Shown here: positions 45,572-55,838 of the stretch, piece after piece
Layout of the letters: each line of letters begins with the position of its first letter
Position numbering within the stretch: the first letter of the stretch is position 1
NCBI RefSeq assembly: GCF_000970675.1
Contig: NZ_LAJA01000012.1
Location: forward strand, 1 to 64,000
Direction of reading: 5' to 3'
From: Domibacillus tundrae
GTDB taxonomy: Bacteria > Bacillota > Bacilli > Bacillales > Domibacillaceae
Length of the DNA: 64,000 bases
Position numbers and translations under genes: made by a program
Notes under the pieces: generated by a model
Seen by the model: the letters and a program-made list of their open reading frames with translations, nothing else
Told to the model about the DNA's origin: nothing
Databases searched by the model: none

Positions 45572-47452
45572 TTATCCTTCCACTTTTTGGGCCAGATACT
45601 CCCACCGCTCCAGCATATGATCAAGTTTTTCTTTCAACGCTGTTTCTTCTGCCATTAGGCTGTTTAATTTTTCAAAATCACTGCCGGCTGTTGCCATTTC
45701 AGCAGCGATCTCTTCTAATCGCCTTTCTGCTGCTTCCATGTCGTCTTCAATCGTTTCCCACTCCCGTGTTTCCGAGTACGACATTTTCTTTTTTCGTTCC
45801 GGACGGGGCGGTGGTGCTGCGGCTGTTTTCATTTTTTCTTCTAAAGCAGGAGACTCCTGTTCTTCTTCAAGAAAGTCAGAGTAGCTGCCATAGTAATAGT
45901 CCACAACACCATGTCCTTTAAAAACAAGCAGCTGATGACACGCTTTATCAAGAAAATACCGGTCATGTGACACTGTTACAACGACGCCCGGAAAGTGCTC
46001 GAGGTACTCTTCCAAAATCGTCAGCGTCTGTGTGTCCAAGTCATTGGTCGGTTCATCCAAAAGCAGGACATTTGGGGCTGACATTAAAATATTCAATAAA
46101 TAAAGACGCCGTTTTTCCCCGCCAGACAGCTTGCGAATGAGCGTGCCGTGCGTATGCATCGGAAACAAAAACTTCTCCAGCATTTGCGCAGCGGAAATAA
46201 AGCTGCCGTCTTTTAGCTGAATTGATTCCGCCGTTTCACGAATGTACTCAATCATGCGTTTGCCTTCATCCATATCCTCATTTTCCTGTGTGTAGTAGCC
46301 AATTTTCACGGTCTGCCCCAGATCCAGCTCTCCTGCATCAACGGCTTCGCGTCCGGCGATGATGTTTAGAAGCGTCGATTTCCCGCTGCCGTTGTGGCCG
46401 ACAATGCCAATCCGGTCTCCCCGTTTAAAGAGAAATGAAAAATCAGCTAAAATAGACTGGCTGCCAAACGATTTTTGAACATTTTTTAATTCTAATACTT
46501 TTTTGCCGAGGCGGGCGCCGCCCAGATCCATTTCGAGCGACCCGCTTTCCGTTTTATTCTTCACATCGGCATCGAGCGTTTCAAAGCGCTGAATGCGGGC
46601 TTTTTGTTTTGTTGTCCGCGCTTTGGCGCCTTTTCGCATCCAGGCGAGCTCTTTTTTAAACAAGCTTTCTTTTTTGCTTTGTTCAAGCGATTCATTTTCT
46701 TCTCGAATTGCCTTCGACTCTAGGAAATCTGCATAGTTCCCTTTATATTCATATAATTTCCCACGCTCAAGCTCCCAAATTTTATCGGCCACTGCATCAA
46801 GGAAATACCGGTCATGCGTGACGAACAAAACCGCTTTTTGCGCTTTCTTTAAATACTCCTGCAGCCACTTGATGCTGTCGTAGTCCAGATGGTTAGTCGG
46901 TTCATCCAAAATAAGCAGATCCGATGTATCAATAAGTGTTTTCGCCAGCGCCGCCCGCTTTTTCTGGCCGCCGGACAGTTCAGACAGCTTACGGGTGAAA
47001 TCAGGCAAACCGAGTTTCATTAAAATGGTTTTTGCTTCGGCGCTCGTATCCCATGCGTTAAGGTCATCCATTCGCTGTTGACGCGTCATCAATTCTTGCT
47101 GAACCGTTTCGTCTTCCGGTTTTTCCTGCAGCTTCAATAATGCCAGTTCATATTCCTTAATAGCTGTAAAAACCGGCGACTGGCTTGCATACATATAATC
47201 GATAATCGTCAAACGTTCATCAAATTCAGGATTTTGAGACAAATACGAAATCGAGTAATCATTCGGATGATCTTTTTTTCCCGTATCATAGTCATCCAGC
47301 CCTGCAATCACATTTAGCAGCGTGGATTTTCCGGTGCCGTTAATGCCAAGAACACCAATTTTATCTCCTTCTGTAATGGAAAACGAAATATCGTGAAACA
47401 GCGTTTTTTCACCTAATGTTTTTGTTAATGCTTCTATAGTAAAAACGTTCAT
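45572..47452 (-). CDS. yfmR: ABC-F family ATPase, Uup/YfmR type
   Basis: 626 residues. Two ABC domains with Walker A GINGTGKST and GHNGSGKST, LSGGQKKRA and LSGGEKRRL signatures, and DEPTNHLD / DEPTNDLD. The Arg/Lys-rich interdomain linker (RKGAKARTTKQKARIQR) and C-terminal coiled-coil (from about residue 550) are Uup/YfmR features. It acts on ribosomes, probably preventing stalling at difficult peptides. GGAGAAGGAG upstream sets ATG 47452. Unlike YkpA at 2888, both P-loops are canonical. Confidence 0.9.
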   Translation of the reverse strand: MNVFTIEALTKTLGEKTLFHDISFSITEGDKIGVLGINGTGKSTLLNVIAGLDDYDTGKKDHPNDYSISYLSQNPEFDERLTIIDYMYASQSPVFTAIKEYELALLKLQEKPEDETVQQELMTRQQRMDDLNAWDTSAEAKTILMKLGLPDFTRKLSELSGGQKKRAALAKTLIDTSDLLILDEPTNHLDYDSIKWLQEYLKKAQKAVLFVTHDRYFLDAVADKIWELERGKLYEYKGNYADFLESKAIREENESLEQSKKESLFKKELAWMRKGAKARTTKQKARIQRFETLDADVKNKTESGSLEMDLGGARLGKKVLELKNVQKSFGSQSILADFSFLFKRGDRIGIVGHNGSGKSTLLNIIAGREAVDAGELDLGQTVKIGYYTQENEDMDEGKRMIEYIRETAESIQLKDGSFISAAQMLEKFLFPMHTHGTLIRKLSGGEKRRLYLLNILMSAPNVLLLDEPTNDLDTQTLTILEEYLEHFPGVVVTVSHDRYFLDKACHQLLVFKGHGVVDYYYGSYSDFLEEEQESPALEEKMKTAAAPPPRPERKKKMSYSETREWETIEDDMEAAERRLEEIAAEMATAGSDFEKLNSLMAEETALKEKLDHMLERWEYLAQKVEG

Positions 47453-47526
47453 AGTTTTCTCCTTCTCCTGCTGGTCTTTTTTCATTTTACCATTGTTCCA
47501 TGTATAATGGACGCGAGGTGGTTCAA

Positions 47527-48090
47527 TTGATCAAAACGATTTTGCTTTCGGGCTATAAAAGCCATGAGCTTGGCATATGGGATCAGAAGCATCCGGGGAT
47601 TTTTATCATCAAAAATGCGATTGAGCAGCAGCTGCGTACGCTGATCGATGAAGGACTCCAATGGGTGATTATTGGCGGGCAGCCAGGCATTGAATTATGG
47701 GGCGCAGAGGTTGTTTTTTCATTAAAAGAAGAATTTCCTGACTTGAAGCTCGGCGTGCTCATGCCGTTTTTGGAACAGGAGAAAAACTGGAAGGAAGAGC
47801 GGCAGGAACATTACAAAAGCATCATCGCCCAGGCGGATTTCGCCCAGGCTGTTTCCAAAAAACCATACATCGGGCCGTGGCAGTTTAAGGCAAGAGATGA
47901 ATTTTCATTAGACAACACGGAGGCGCTTTTGCTTGTTTATGATGAAGAAAAAGAAGGGTCACCTAAATTTTTAAAAGAGGCCGCAGACAAGCGGACTAAA
48001 AAAGGGGATTATCCAATTTTTATAGTCTCCATGTATGATTTACAGGTTGCAGCGGAAGAATTACAGGATAAAGAGCGGTCGGACTGGTGA
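47527..48090 (+). CDS. ypsA: DUF1273 protein, YpsA-like
   Basis: 187 residues, SLOG-superfamily nucleotide-binding fold. ILLSGYKSHELGIWD, WVIIGGQPGIELWGAEV, PFLEQEKNWKEE and LLLVYDEEKEGSPKF match B. subtilis YpsA, which is linked to cell division and oxidative stress. GAGGTGG five bases before TTG 47527 sets the start; the frame opens at 47500. Divergent from yfmR. Confidence 0.85.
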   Translation: MIKTILLSGYKSHELGIWDQKHPGIFIIKNAIEQQLRTLIDEGLQWVIIGGQPGIELWGAEVVFSLKEEFPDLKLGVLMPFLEQEKNWKEERQEHYKSIIAQADFAQAVSKKPYIGPWQFKARDEFSLDNTEALLLVYDEEKEGSPKFLKEAADKRTKKGDYPIFIVSMYDLQVAAEELQDKERSDW

Positions 48091-48180
48091 TTATGCAGTT
48101 CGATTCCTTGAACAAATACGGTCTTTTAGCATATAATATAGATGATGAAAACGCTTACTTAACAGAAGGAGGTTTCAAGT

Positions 48181-48603
48181 ATGATTGAACATAAAAACTT
48201 GTCTCTTCACTTGTCAAAGGACCAGTTAAAAGGCATCGTTCATGAGCTGGCACAGCAGCACTATTTAATTTTCTGGGGCTTTGACCGGGGCACGATGATT
48301 TTAAATGTTTATCATGCCGCTGCGAATAATCAGTTTGCATTCGTCCGTCACCGCGACACGATGGAGCTTATCTATGCTAAAATTGTCGATGATGATGTCT
48401 TAACCCGACTGAACCGGACTATTCAATTTACAACACAGGCAGAGCAGCACGAAAAGAAAAAAGCGGCTCTTTCAAAAGAAGTGCACTATAAAGAACTCGA
48501 CTATTATTTAAGTGAGCTTCATGACTATATGAAGCAGGGTAATAAAGAAAAAATAGCGGAAACAAAAGCGATTTTAGCTTCGCTCACATCTGATGCTTCA
48601 TAG
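48181..48603 (+). CDS. Uncharacterised 140-residue protein
   Basis: Soluble; beta-rich first half (HYLIFWGFDRGTMILNVYHA) and helical charged second half (YYLSELHDYMKQGNKEKIAE). GAAGGAGG before the ATG and a terminator after the stop show a real unit. No family recognised. Confidence 0.7.
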   Translation: MIEHKNLSLHLSKDQLKGIVHELAQQHYLIFWGFDRGTMILNVYHAAANNQFAFVRHRDTMELIYAKIVDDDVLTRLNRTIQFTTQAEQHEKKKAALSKEVHYKELDYYLSELHDYMKQGNKEKIAETKAILASLTSDAS

Positions 48604-48640
48604 AACAGGCTGCCTGGGTTTCCCAGACAGCCTGTTTTTT
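48604..48640. terminator. Bidirectional terminator
   Basis: AACAGGCTG / CAGCCTGTT perfect outer stem with an inner CTGGG/CCCAG pairing and T6 to the right. Confidence 0.8.
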
Positions 48641-49805
48641 AGTTATATTTCACAGAAATAACGGATGCAGCTTGTTCCGCCTGCTTGCGTGCTTTTTCCA
48701 CTGATTCTGCCGCGTTTAACACGACTGCCATGCGGCGGCCGACTTTTGTTTCCGGTTTTCCGAAAGCACGCACTTGCGTATCCGGTGTTTCCAGCGCTTT
48801 TTCAACCCCATTGATCTCGTAAGAAGATTGTTCCTCCCACGCTTTTATCGTACGGCTTGCGCCAGGTGAAAGAAGACGGATCGCAGGAATTGGGTACCCA
48901 AGAATCGCCCGAATGTGAATGGCGAATTCCGACAAGTCCTGCGTCACCATCGTCACCATACCGGTATCATGCGGACGCGGCGACACTTCACTAAAGTAGA
49001 TGCCGTCTTTTGTAATAAACAGCTCCACACCAAATAAGCCATAGCCGCCGAGCGCGTCAGTAATTTTTTTGGCAATCTCTTCTGCTTCCGCAATATGTAT
49101 ATCCGTCATATTATGAGGCTGCCATGATTCGATGTAGTCGCCGTCCTGCTGAATGTGGCCGATCGGTGCGCAGTATGAGGTGCCCGATACAGAACGAACT
49201 GTCAGCAGTGTAATTTCAGATTCAAATGTAATAAATTCTTCTACGATGACACGTGTTTTTTTCGCGCGTCCGCCTTCCATCGCAGCATTCCAAGACAATG
49301 CCACATCATCAAACGAACGGCAGACACTTTGCCCTTTTCCGGACGAGCTCATGATCGGCTTAATGACACATGGGGTACCGATTTTTTGTACCGCTTCTTC
49401 CAGTTCTTCGAGTGTATTAGCGAATTCATATTTTGCTGTCGGCAATCCCAGTGTTTCGCTTGCCAAACGGCGAATGCCTTCCCGGTCCATTGTCAAATTC
49501 GTCGCTTTCGCCGTAGGAACGACGTTAAAGCCTTCTTTTTCAAGCTCAATGAGTGTTTCCGTCGCAATCGCTTCAATTTCCGGGATAATGTAATCGGGTT
49601 TTTCCTGCTCAATCAATGCGCGTAATGCTGTACCATCAAGCATATTAATGACATGGGAAGAATGAGCCACTTGCATCGCCGGTGCGTTTTCATAACGGTC
49701 CACAGCAATCGTCTTCACCCCGAGCCGCTGCGCTTCTAATACGACTTCTTTGCCAAGTTCTCCCGATCCGAGCATCATGATTGTTTTTGACTGTAATCCA
49801 TTCAT
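48639..49805 (-). CDS. purT: Formate-dependent GAR transformylase 2
   Basis: 388 residues, ATP-grasp superfamily. [20 protein letters not shown] at the N-terminus, [14 protein letters not shown] as the ATP-grasp loop, and [14 protein letters not shown] near the C-terminus are PurT signatures. It makes formyl-GAR from GAR, formate and ATP in purine synthesis, so it uses the metabolite handled by the formate cluster 8 kb away. AAGGAG precedes the ATG. Two CGAAC motifs upstream may bind PurR. Confidence 0.93.
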   Translation of the reverse strand: MNGLQSKTIMMLGSGELGKEVVLEAQRLGVKTIAVDRYENAPAMQVAHSSHVINMLDGTALRALIEQEKPDYIIPEIEAIATETLIELEKEGFNVVPTAKATNLTMDREGIRRLASETLGLPTAKYEFANTLEELEEAVQKIGTPCVIKPIMSSSGKGQSVCRSFDDVALSWNAAMEGGRAKKTRVIVEEFITFESEITLLTVRSVSGTSYCAPIGHIQQDGDYIESWQPHNMTDIHIAEAEEIAKKITDALGGYGLFGVELFITKDGIYFSEVSPRPHDTGMVTMVTQDLSEFAIHIRAILGYPIPAIRLLSPGASRTIKAWEEQSSYEINGVEKALETPDTQVRAFGKPETKVGRRMAVVLNAAESVEKARKQAEQAASVISVKYN

Positions 49806-49863
49806 CTAAGCATTCTCCTTAATATCCGTTATTTATGGTTCCTTTTTGCTTTTAACATGAATT

Positions 49864-49893
49864 CGAACCCATTATAACACGTAAACATCGAAC
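49864..49893 (-). promoter_or_regulatory. purT promoter with possible PurR half-sites
   Basis: Minus-strand extended -10 TGTTATAAT (TATAAT at 49876-49871). CGAAC, the core of PurBox motifs, occurs at 49864-49868 and 49889-49893, bracketing it. The flanks match the PurBox consensus only partly. Confidence 0.4.
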
Positions 49894-49997
49894 ATATTAA
49901 GAGAAAAACACACTATTATTCGTCAATAAACGTTTTGTTGCTTTTTCGTAAAAAACGGGAAAACAGAAATAAAAATATGAAAGCAGGTGACGAGATA

Positions 49998-50915
49998 ATG
50001 ACAAATGAAAGGAAATCATGTCTCTTTTGCCAACGGGAACATTTATTACTTCCCATAAAACAAGAATATATTTGTGATGAGTGCCTAAATGAAGGAAATG
50101 GTGAACGGATGATGCAATGGGAAGCATTGCTTCAAAAACAAATGAACGATTATAAACATTTTTGTAAGCGCTGTGTAAAGGTGGGGCATTCAGAAGACAT
50201 CCATCAGGCACGTGTGAGTGGCCGCAAACTAAAATCAATCCTTCAATTTTTGGAAGTAAAGAAAAAACATTCTGTTCTAATTAGAATAAAGCGTATTCAC
50301 AAGTTACTGAATACCATCCGGGAAGCAGATGTCTTCATTGAGGCATTTGAAAAACGGGAAAAGGAAAACAAAATTTATAAAGGAATGGTAAAAAAAGTAA
50401 CGATAAAGCGGAAAAATATTCAAAAAGAGCTCCAGTCACAAATGCCTTTCATTATGAATGCAGACTTTTTTCATGATTGGGAGCAATTTTTATCGAAAGA
50501 GTTAGCTTTCTATGTTCTGACGCTTGAAAAAGAAAAAAGACTCAATGAATATGAACAGCGTTTTTCCCATAAAGTTGATGCTTATCATAAAGCAGTTAGA
50601 ATGCATGGAAAACAAAATTCAAAATCGATCGAGGCACTGCATAAAGTTCGCATCCAATCAAAATCCTTGCGGTATATTTATAAGGAATTAAGCGAACTGA
50701 TGGATCAAAATTTCACTTCAGAAAAAGAGTACTATAAAAAAATACAAACTCAATTTGGAGCTATAAATGATGTGCAGGATTGGCTGAATAAAGTGAAACA
50801 ATATAGAAACAAGCTGAATGCTTCAAAAAAAGACATCGGATATGTCAAGAAAAGCCTGAAAATTCAATTAAAAGAGATGATTGAAAATGTTGATTTGCCC
50901 CAACCTAACGATTAA
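49998..50915 (+). CDS. CHAD domain protein with N-terminal zinc-finger-like segment
   Basis: 305 residues, very basic. CLFCQ and CDEC in the first 40 residues form a CxxC/CxxC pair. The rest is a CHAD domain: DIHQARVSGRKLKSILQFLE then later EALHKVRIQSKSLRYIYKEL, the two half-repeats with conserved His and basic residues that bind polyphosphate. It may bind polyphosphate granules. The start at ATG 49998 is set by GCAGGTGACG; the frame opens at 49935. Confidence 0.83.
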   Translation: MTNERKSCLFCQREHLLLPIKQEYICDECLNEGNGERMMQWEALLQKQMNDYKHFCKRCVKVGHSEDIHQARVSGRKLKSILQFLEVKKKHSVLIRIKRIHKLLNTIREADVFIEAFEKREKENKIYKGMVKKVTIKRKNIQKELQSQMPFIMNADFFHDWEQFLSKELAFYVLTLEKEKRLNEYEQRFSHKVDAYHKAVRMHGKQNSKSIEALHKVRIQSKSLRYIYKELSELMDQNFTSEKEYYKKIQTQFGAINDVQDWLNKVKQYRNKLNASKKDIGYVKKSLKIQLKEMIENVDLPQPND

Positions 50916-50993
50916 AATACCGTAATGAGTTTATTTTAAAAAGGACGGTATTCACTAGAAAATCGCCTTTTTCTATTTCACATAATGAGATTT

Positions 50994-51023
50994 AAAAAGC
51001 TGCCTATTTACAGGCAGCTTTTT
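50994..51023. terminator. Bidirectional terminator
   Basis: AAAAAGCTGCCT / AGGCAGCTTTTT perfect stem, six-base loop. Confidence 0.8.
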
Positions 51024-51028
51024 GGGAT

Positions 51029-53170
51029 TCACCGTTGGTTAAACGGCAGTGAATGAGCAGGCAAAGGACGGTTAAAAAAGTATCCCTGCCCTTCATCGCA
51101 GTTTTCTTCTTTTAAATACTCCAGCTGGATTTCATCTTCAATCCCTTCCCCTACCACATTCATTTCCAGACTATGGGCTAATGATATGATCGCGGATGTA
51201 ATTCTTTTACCATTCAAGTCATTGTTAATATCATCGATAAAACAGCGGTCTATTTTCACTTTATCAAATGGATATTGCCGTAAATAACTTAAAGAGGTGT
51301 AGCCTGTTCCAAAATCATCGATGGATATCGAAATGCCTGCTTGTTTTAATTTTAAAAGGCTTTCTTTTATTAATCCTACGTCATCCAGCAAAATGCTTTC
51401 CGTTACCTCAAGCTCCAGCCATTTTGATTCTAGGTTTGTTTCTTCTAATATAGTTAAAACGTCATCAACAAATTCCGTCTGCTGCAGTTGTTTCGTCGAG
51501 ATATTAACGGCTACTTTGAAGGAAGGAATTCCTGAATCCTGCCATATTTTACTTTGCCGGCAGGCGGTTTGGAGTACCCAAGTCCCAATGCTGATAATCT
51601 GGCCGCTTTCCTCGGCAACAGGGATAAAATCATTTGGCGGGATCAGCCCGAATTCCGGATGATTCCATCGAATTAACGCTTCCAGCGCCGTCAGATTTCC
51701 TGTTTTTAAATCCATAATCGGCTGATAGTATAATTCCAGCTCATTATTTGAAACGGCACTCTTTAAATCGCGTTCAATGGTAAGTTTATAGGATGCCTTT
51801 AAATCCATTTCTTTCGTAAAGATTGTATAGCTGTTCCTTTTATATTTTTTCGTATAATACATCGCTGTATCGGCATGCCTGATCAATTCTTGAGCATTAT
51901 TTTCTTCTTTACCGCTGCTAAAAGCCAGCCCTATACTTATGTCTACAGTTATTGAATGCCCGGCAACATCAAAGTGCTCTTTCATGATCTGATTAATATG
52001 TTCAGCCAATTTAATCGCTTCTTCCTGAGAAACCTCTGGCAGAAGAATGGTGAATTCGTCTCCAGACAGCCGGCTGATCGTATCCGTTTTTCGGAGATTT
52101 TGCTTTAGCCTTTCCGCAAACATTTTCAGCAGCTCATCGCCAATATGGTGGCCTAATGAATCATTAATGAGCTTGAAACGATCGATATCAAGAAACAAAA
52201 CGGCAAATGAACGCCCATTCTCACTTGAAAAACGAACCATTTGGCTGAGCCGATCTTCAAACAGCTTCCGATTTGGCAACTTTGTCAGTGTGTCATAAAA
52301 AGCGAGCTGTTCCATTTGCTGGTCCAGAAGAATTTTTTGCGTAATATCTCTTGCGATCCCATACGTGCCAATAATTTCTTCATTTACTTTCATCGGAAAA
52401 TGAGTAGCGTTTAAATGGATTTCCTCTCCATTTTTTTTCGTAATAATGATCTCGGAACTGCTCGATATTCCCTTCTTTGCTTTTTCAAAATGCGTAATGG
52501 CTTTTGGCAGATCCTCTGGGATAACGAGGGGCGCGAAAGACATTTTCAACAATTCATTTACTGAATAGCCCGTGATCGCTTCACTAGCAGGGTTCGCATG
52601 AATAAATTTCCCGTCGTCATCAAACGTGAAAATAGCATCTGGACTGTTATGAAAGAGGGACTCGTATCGCTCATTGCTTTCCTGAAGCAGATTTTCTGCA
52701 AACACTCGTTCTGTAATATCAATAACAGTCCCGAATAACGTAACATTCCCATCGATCTCTGCCAGTGTAGAATGAATTTCAGTGTGAATTAAACTACCGT
52801 CCTTTTTAAGCTTGCGAATTCTGTAGCTTCCCTCAATTTTTTCTTTTAATTTCCTTTTTTCAATCTTTTTCTGTATCATCGGAAAATCATCTGGATGGAT
52901 AATTTTATCTAATGGCACTTCCCCGTTTGTTAATTCTGATTTTGTATAACCTAAAAGGTCAGCATAATAGGTATTAACGTATGAATACGTTTCATCTCCT
53001 AGTATGTACATACCTACTGAAGCGTTTTCAATCAGCGTATGAAACATGGTTTGATAAAAAGAAAGTTCAGCATGATTTTTTTCATTATGATCCGTTAATT
53101 GAGTAATAAAATCACGCAAATAATGGTCGTCTTTCCTTAATGGGTGAGGCGTTTCATTCCATTCTTCCAT
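51029..53170 (-). CDS. PAS-PAS-GGDEF-EAL cyclic-di-GMP protein
   Basis: 713 residues, soluble. PAS domains at about 40-160 and 165-285, a GGDEF domain with SGDEF at 369-373 and an inhibitory RxxD five residues before it (RKTD 360-363), and an EAL domain with EALIRW at 497-502 and DDFGTGYTSLSYL later. Both catalytic signatures look usable, so it may make and break c-di-GMP under PAS control. AGGAGATGTG precedes the ATG. It lies 27 bases downstream of a second GGDEF gene, same strand, probably one operon. Confidence 0.92.
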   Translation of the reverse strand: MEEWNETPHPLRKDDHYLRDFITQLTDHNEKNHAELSFYQTMFHTLIENASVGMYILGDETYSYVNTYYADLLGYTKSELTNGEVPLDKIIHPDDFPMIQKKIEKRKLKEKIEGSYRIRKLKKDGSLIHTEIHSTLAEIDGNVTLFGTVIDITERVFAENLLQESNERYESLFHNSPDAIFTFDDDGKFIHANPASEAITGYSVNELLKMSFAPLVIPEDLPKAITHFEKAKKGISSSSEIIITKKNGEEIHLNATHFPMKVNEEIIGTYGIARDITQKILLDQQMEQLAFYDTLTKLPNRKLFEDRLSQMVRFSSENGRSFAVLFLDIDRFKLINDSLGHHIGDELLKMFAERLKQNLRKTDTISRLSGDEFTILLPEVSQEEAIKLAEHINQIMKEHFDVAGHSITVDISIGLAFSSGKEENNAQELIRHADTAMYYTKKYKRNSYTIFTKEMDLKASYKLTIERDLKSAVSNNELELYYQPIMDLKTGNLTALEALIRWNHPEFGLIPPNDFIPVAEESGQIISIGTWVLQTACRQSKIWQDSGIPSFKVAVNISTKQLQQTEFVDDVLTILEETNLESKWLELEVTESILLDDVGLIKESLLKLKQAGISISIDDFGTGYTSLSYLRQYPFDKVKIDRCFIDDINNDLNGKRITSAIISLAHSLEMNVVGEGIEDEIQLEYLKEENCDEGQGYFFNRPLPAHSLPFNQR

Positions 53171-53197
53171 TCATCACATCTCCTGAGAACTATTTTC

Positions 53198-54739
53198 TCA
53201 ATCTGCATAAATCGTTGTTTTGTTTCGGCCATCTGCTTTTGATTGATAAAGAGCAAAGTCCGCTTTTTCTATCACTTCAGTTGATTGCCCGGCATTTTCC
53301 GGGTAAACAGCTATACCAAGAGAGATCGTAACAGCCCCTCCTGTAGGACTTTTACTTGTTTCTATTTCACTTCTTAAGCGTTCTGCTAAACTGGCTGCTG
53401 TTTCCATGTTTCCTGTCTTGACAAGAATCCCAAACTCTTCTCCTCCAAATCGGAAGCATACATCTTCTACTCTAGAAAACTTCTGCATAATGGACGCTGT
53501 AAACACTAAAACCTCATCCCCTTTTACATGCCCGTATGTATCATTCACCTTTTTAAAATGATCAATATCCAGCAAAATGAGGCAAAAAGGAAGTTGGCTT
53601 TCAATCCATCCTTGCATGACCTGTTCGAATGTCTTGCGGTTTGCTATCCCTGTTAATCCATCGATTCGATTCTCACTATTCAACTGGTCAAAATGATTAT
53701 GGATATGATGGGCAAGCTGGCGCACTTCATATACTCTCGAACGAATGATTGGCCGGTCAAGAGGAGCAGTTTTATTGTCTGCAATCGCATCTTCTGAAAA
53801 TTTAGCCAGCTGATAAAGAGGCTTTGAAATGATGAAAGAAACCCCAAATGCTATCAGCAAAATAAAAAGAAGAAATGGCAGCCCTTGCATAATCATTGAA
53901 ACAATTAATTTATTCAACGGTTCTTTTAATACTGAAACAGGCGTTTGAGAAACAATTCCCCAGCCACTGCTTTTTTCATAGGAGTATCCAGTAAAATATT
54001 CAGTTCCTAATGAATTTTTTGTTTGCTCGAAGCTGCTTTTCCCTGATATTACTTTTTGAATGATGGCATTTCCAGATACAAATTCATTGATGCGCTTCTT
54101 ATTTGGATGAAAGATTAAATGGCCCTGCCTGTCGACCACATACACATAGGAGCCGTTTCCATAAAAGTGTTCATTCAGCATATTGCTTAACACATTGTCT
54201 TCCTCTAAATAAATCGTTCCGCCTACAAATCCTTTATATGTTCCTTCTTTATCAAAAACAGGAGAAGAAACGAGGAGAATAAGCCTTCCTGATGTCGCCA
54301 AATAAGGGTCTGAAATAAATGGTTTCTTCAACTCGACTGCCTCAATCGATACTTCGGAAGTTAACTGGGTCCCTACGGCCAAACCTGAACCAGTTGGGCT
54401 AACTTGTTGAATCACCCGATTTGAATCAGCGAAAAAAATTGAATTAAAATACTGTTTATTCGCCTGCAGCAAAAGGTCTGTTTCTTTCTGTGTTAATGTT
54501 TGTTCTTGAGCGTTATTTGCAATAAAATTCATATTCTCCTGCATGCTGGTTAATAATATATGGGTTTCTGATGAAATCTTTTTGGCATATTGATAGTTGT
54601 TCTCCAAATGATTTAATGCCAATGAGTTTCGTGTTGAACTAAAAGCCGAATAACCGCCTACTATTGCTGTTAACAACGCAGAAACCAGTACTAATACACC
54701 AATCATGAACCGAAGCGTCATTCCTTTGTATCTCTTCAC
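53198..54739 (-). CDS. dCache-GGDEF membrane diguanylate cyclase
   Basis: 513 residues. One N-terminal membrane helix (FMIGVLVLVSALLTAIVGG), an extracellular dCache-like sensor (about 40-280; SGRLILLVSSPVFDKEG), a second helix (LPFLLFILLIAFGVSFIIS), a HAMP-like stretch and a GGDEF domain with RFGGEEF near residue 435. Should synthesise c-di-GMP in response to an external ligand. The start is a GTG at 54739; the ribosome-binding site is weak (GGGTGAAAG). Confidence 0.9.
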   Translation of the reverse strand: MKRYKGMTLRFMIGVLVLVSALLTAIVGGYSAFSSTRNSLALNHLENNYQYAKKISSETHILLTSMQENMNFIANNAQEQTLTQKETDLLLQANKQYFNSIFFADSNRVIQQVSPTGSGLAVGTQLTSEVSIEAVELKKPFISDPYLATSGRLILLVSSPVFDKEGTYKGFVGGTIYLEEDNVLSNMLNEHFYGNGSYVYVVDRQGHLIFHPNKKRINEFVSGNAIIQKVISGKSSFEQTKNSLGTEYFTGYSYEKSSGWGIVSQTPVSVLKEPLNKLIVSMIMQGLPFLLFILLIAFGVSFIISKPLYQLAKFSEDAIADNKTAPLDRPIIRSRVYEVRQLAHHIHNHFDQLNSENRIDGLTGIANRKTFEQVMQGWIESQLPFCLILLDIDHFKKVNDTYGHVKGDEVLVFTASIMQKFSRVEDVCFRFGGEEFGILVKTGNMETAASLAERLRSEIETSKSPTGGAVTISLGIAVYPENAGQSTEVIEKADFALYQSKADGRNKTTIYAD

Positions 54740-54836
54740 CTTTCACCCATCCCTGTTATAGAATTAAAAACAGCAGATTTCCTGCAAAGTTAACTCAATT
54801 GCTATCATCCATTCAATTTCTTTTATTTTTATATAT

Positions 54837-54872
54837 GAACCCCAATCCATATTTGGACTGGGGTTCATATTT
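54837..54872. terminator. Hairpin terminator
   Basis: GAACCCCAATCC / GGACTGGGGTTC stem with one mismatch, six-base loop, ATATTTTTT to the right. Confidence 0.65.
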
Positions 54873-54886
54873 TTTCATATGGCAAA

Positions 54887-54975
54887 TCAACTTACTTTAA
54901 AAACCAGGGTAGAATGATCCAGTTCTTCTGCGAGTTCAATAAAAGAATGAGCCATTGCTACAGTTTCCTTTTAAT
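54887..54975 (-). pseudogene. C-terminal remnant of a chemotaxis transducer
   Basis: AMAHSFIELAEELDHSTLVFK ending at TGA 54887-54889 resembles the end of methyl-accepting chemotaxis proteins (ALAELAEEL...KFK pattern). Nothing of the signalling domain remains upstream. The rest of 54976-55178 shows no gene. Confidence 0.4.
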
Positions 54976-55178
54976 AAGCTGATTTAATTATATATTGAAG
55001 CAGGACTTTCGTAACCGAAAATCATTGGCGGGATGGCGCAATTCTTTTTGCGGTACCACGCAGTTTTTGTCGATTTTTGAAGAATGATAAAAAGCGGTTA
55101 AAAATCCCGCACCACCAAGCTGGCGTACGGGAGAGCATGCTGTTAAAAGCAATATCTGTTTTGAAGGCCCCATGAATG

Positions 55179-55838
55179 TTAAAGCGGGGAAATGTCCTGG
55201 TCAGATAATAGTCCGGTTTCCTTAGCCTTCATTGCTGCCTCAATGCGCGATTTCACATTTAATTTTTGAAAAATATTCGTTAAGCTGTATTCTAATGAAC
55301 GTTGGCTCATTAATAAACTATCCGCAATTTCTTTATTGCTCCTTCCTTTGGATATTTCTCTTAATATCTTATATTCTTTGTTACTTATCGCCTGCACATC
55401 AATTTCTTTTTTTACATCCGACACATGAAGAGTGGTTCTTCTCAGTTGTTTTACTAAAGAAAGCGGCAAAATTACTTCACCCTTCAAAGCACACCGAACG
55501 GTTCTGACAAGCTGTTCTTTATTAACTGTTTTCTGCACGAAGCCGGATACACCAGATTCAATTAGCAGGTTAAAATGGTTTTTAAATTCAAAGCCGCTGT
55601 AAATTAAGATGACTGCATTTGGCTTCAGGGTTAATACTTGCTTTGTAAGGTCAATTCCATTAATGTCCGGCATATGCAAATCGAATAACATAATGTCAAA
55701 TTGCTGCGTACCTGCCATCTCGAGTGCTTGATTGCCCGAATACGCCAAAGACACTTTTATATCCTCTTCCTGTTCCAGGAGCATTTTTGTACCTTCCATA
55801 ACGGTTGGATGATCGTCAACCAGTAAAATCTCAATCAT
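55179..55838 (-). CDS. NarL/LuxR-family response regulator, ComA-like
   Basis: 219 residues. Receiver domain with DDHPTVMEGTKMLLEQEED and phospho-acceptor Asp in DIMLFDLHMPD, then a LuxR-type helix-turn-helix near the C-terminus (EISKGRSNKEIADSLLMSQR, SLEYSLTNIFQKLNV). The sequence around HPTVMEGTK and RSLEYSLT is close to ComA of B. subtilis. It overlaps the histidine kinase end by eight bases; GGAGGG lies inside the kinase 3' end. No ComX/ComQ-like gene is next to it. Its cognate kinase gene has an in-frame TAG. Confidence 0.87.
   Translation of the reverse strand: MIEILLVDDHPTVMEGTKMLLEQEEDIKVSLAYSGNQALEMAGTQQFDIMLFDLHMPDINGIDLTKQVLTLKPNAVILIYSGFEFKNHFNLLIESGVSGFVQKTVNKEQLVRTVRCALKGEVILPLSLVKQLRRTTLHVSDVKKEIDVQAISNKEYKILREISKGRSNKEIADSLLMSQRSLEYSLTNIFQKLNVKSRIEAAMKAKETGLLSDQDISPL

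Noticed and set aside
55050-55059. GTGGTACCGC on the minus strand, like the T-box core
   Set aside because: The full AGGGTGGNACCGCG bulge sequence, specifier stem and a downstream synthetase or amino acid gene are all missing, so it is probably chance.
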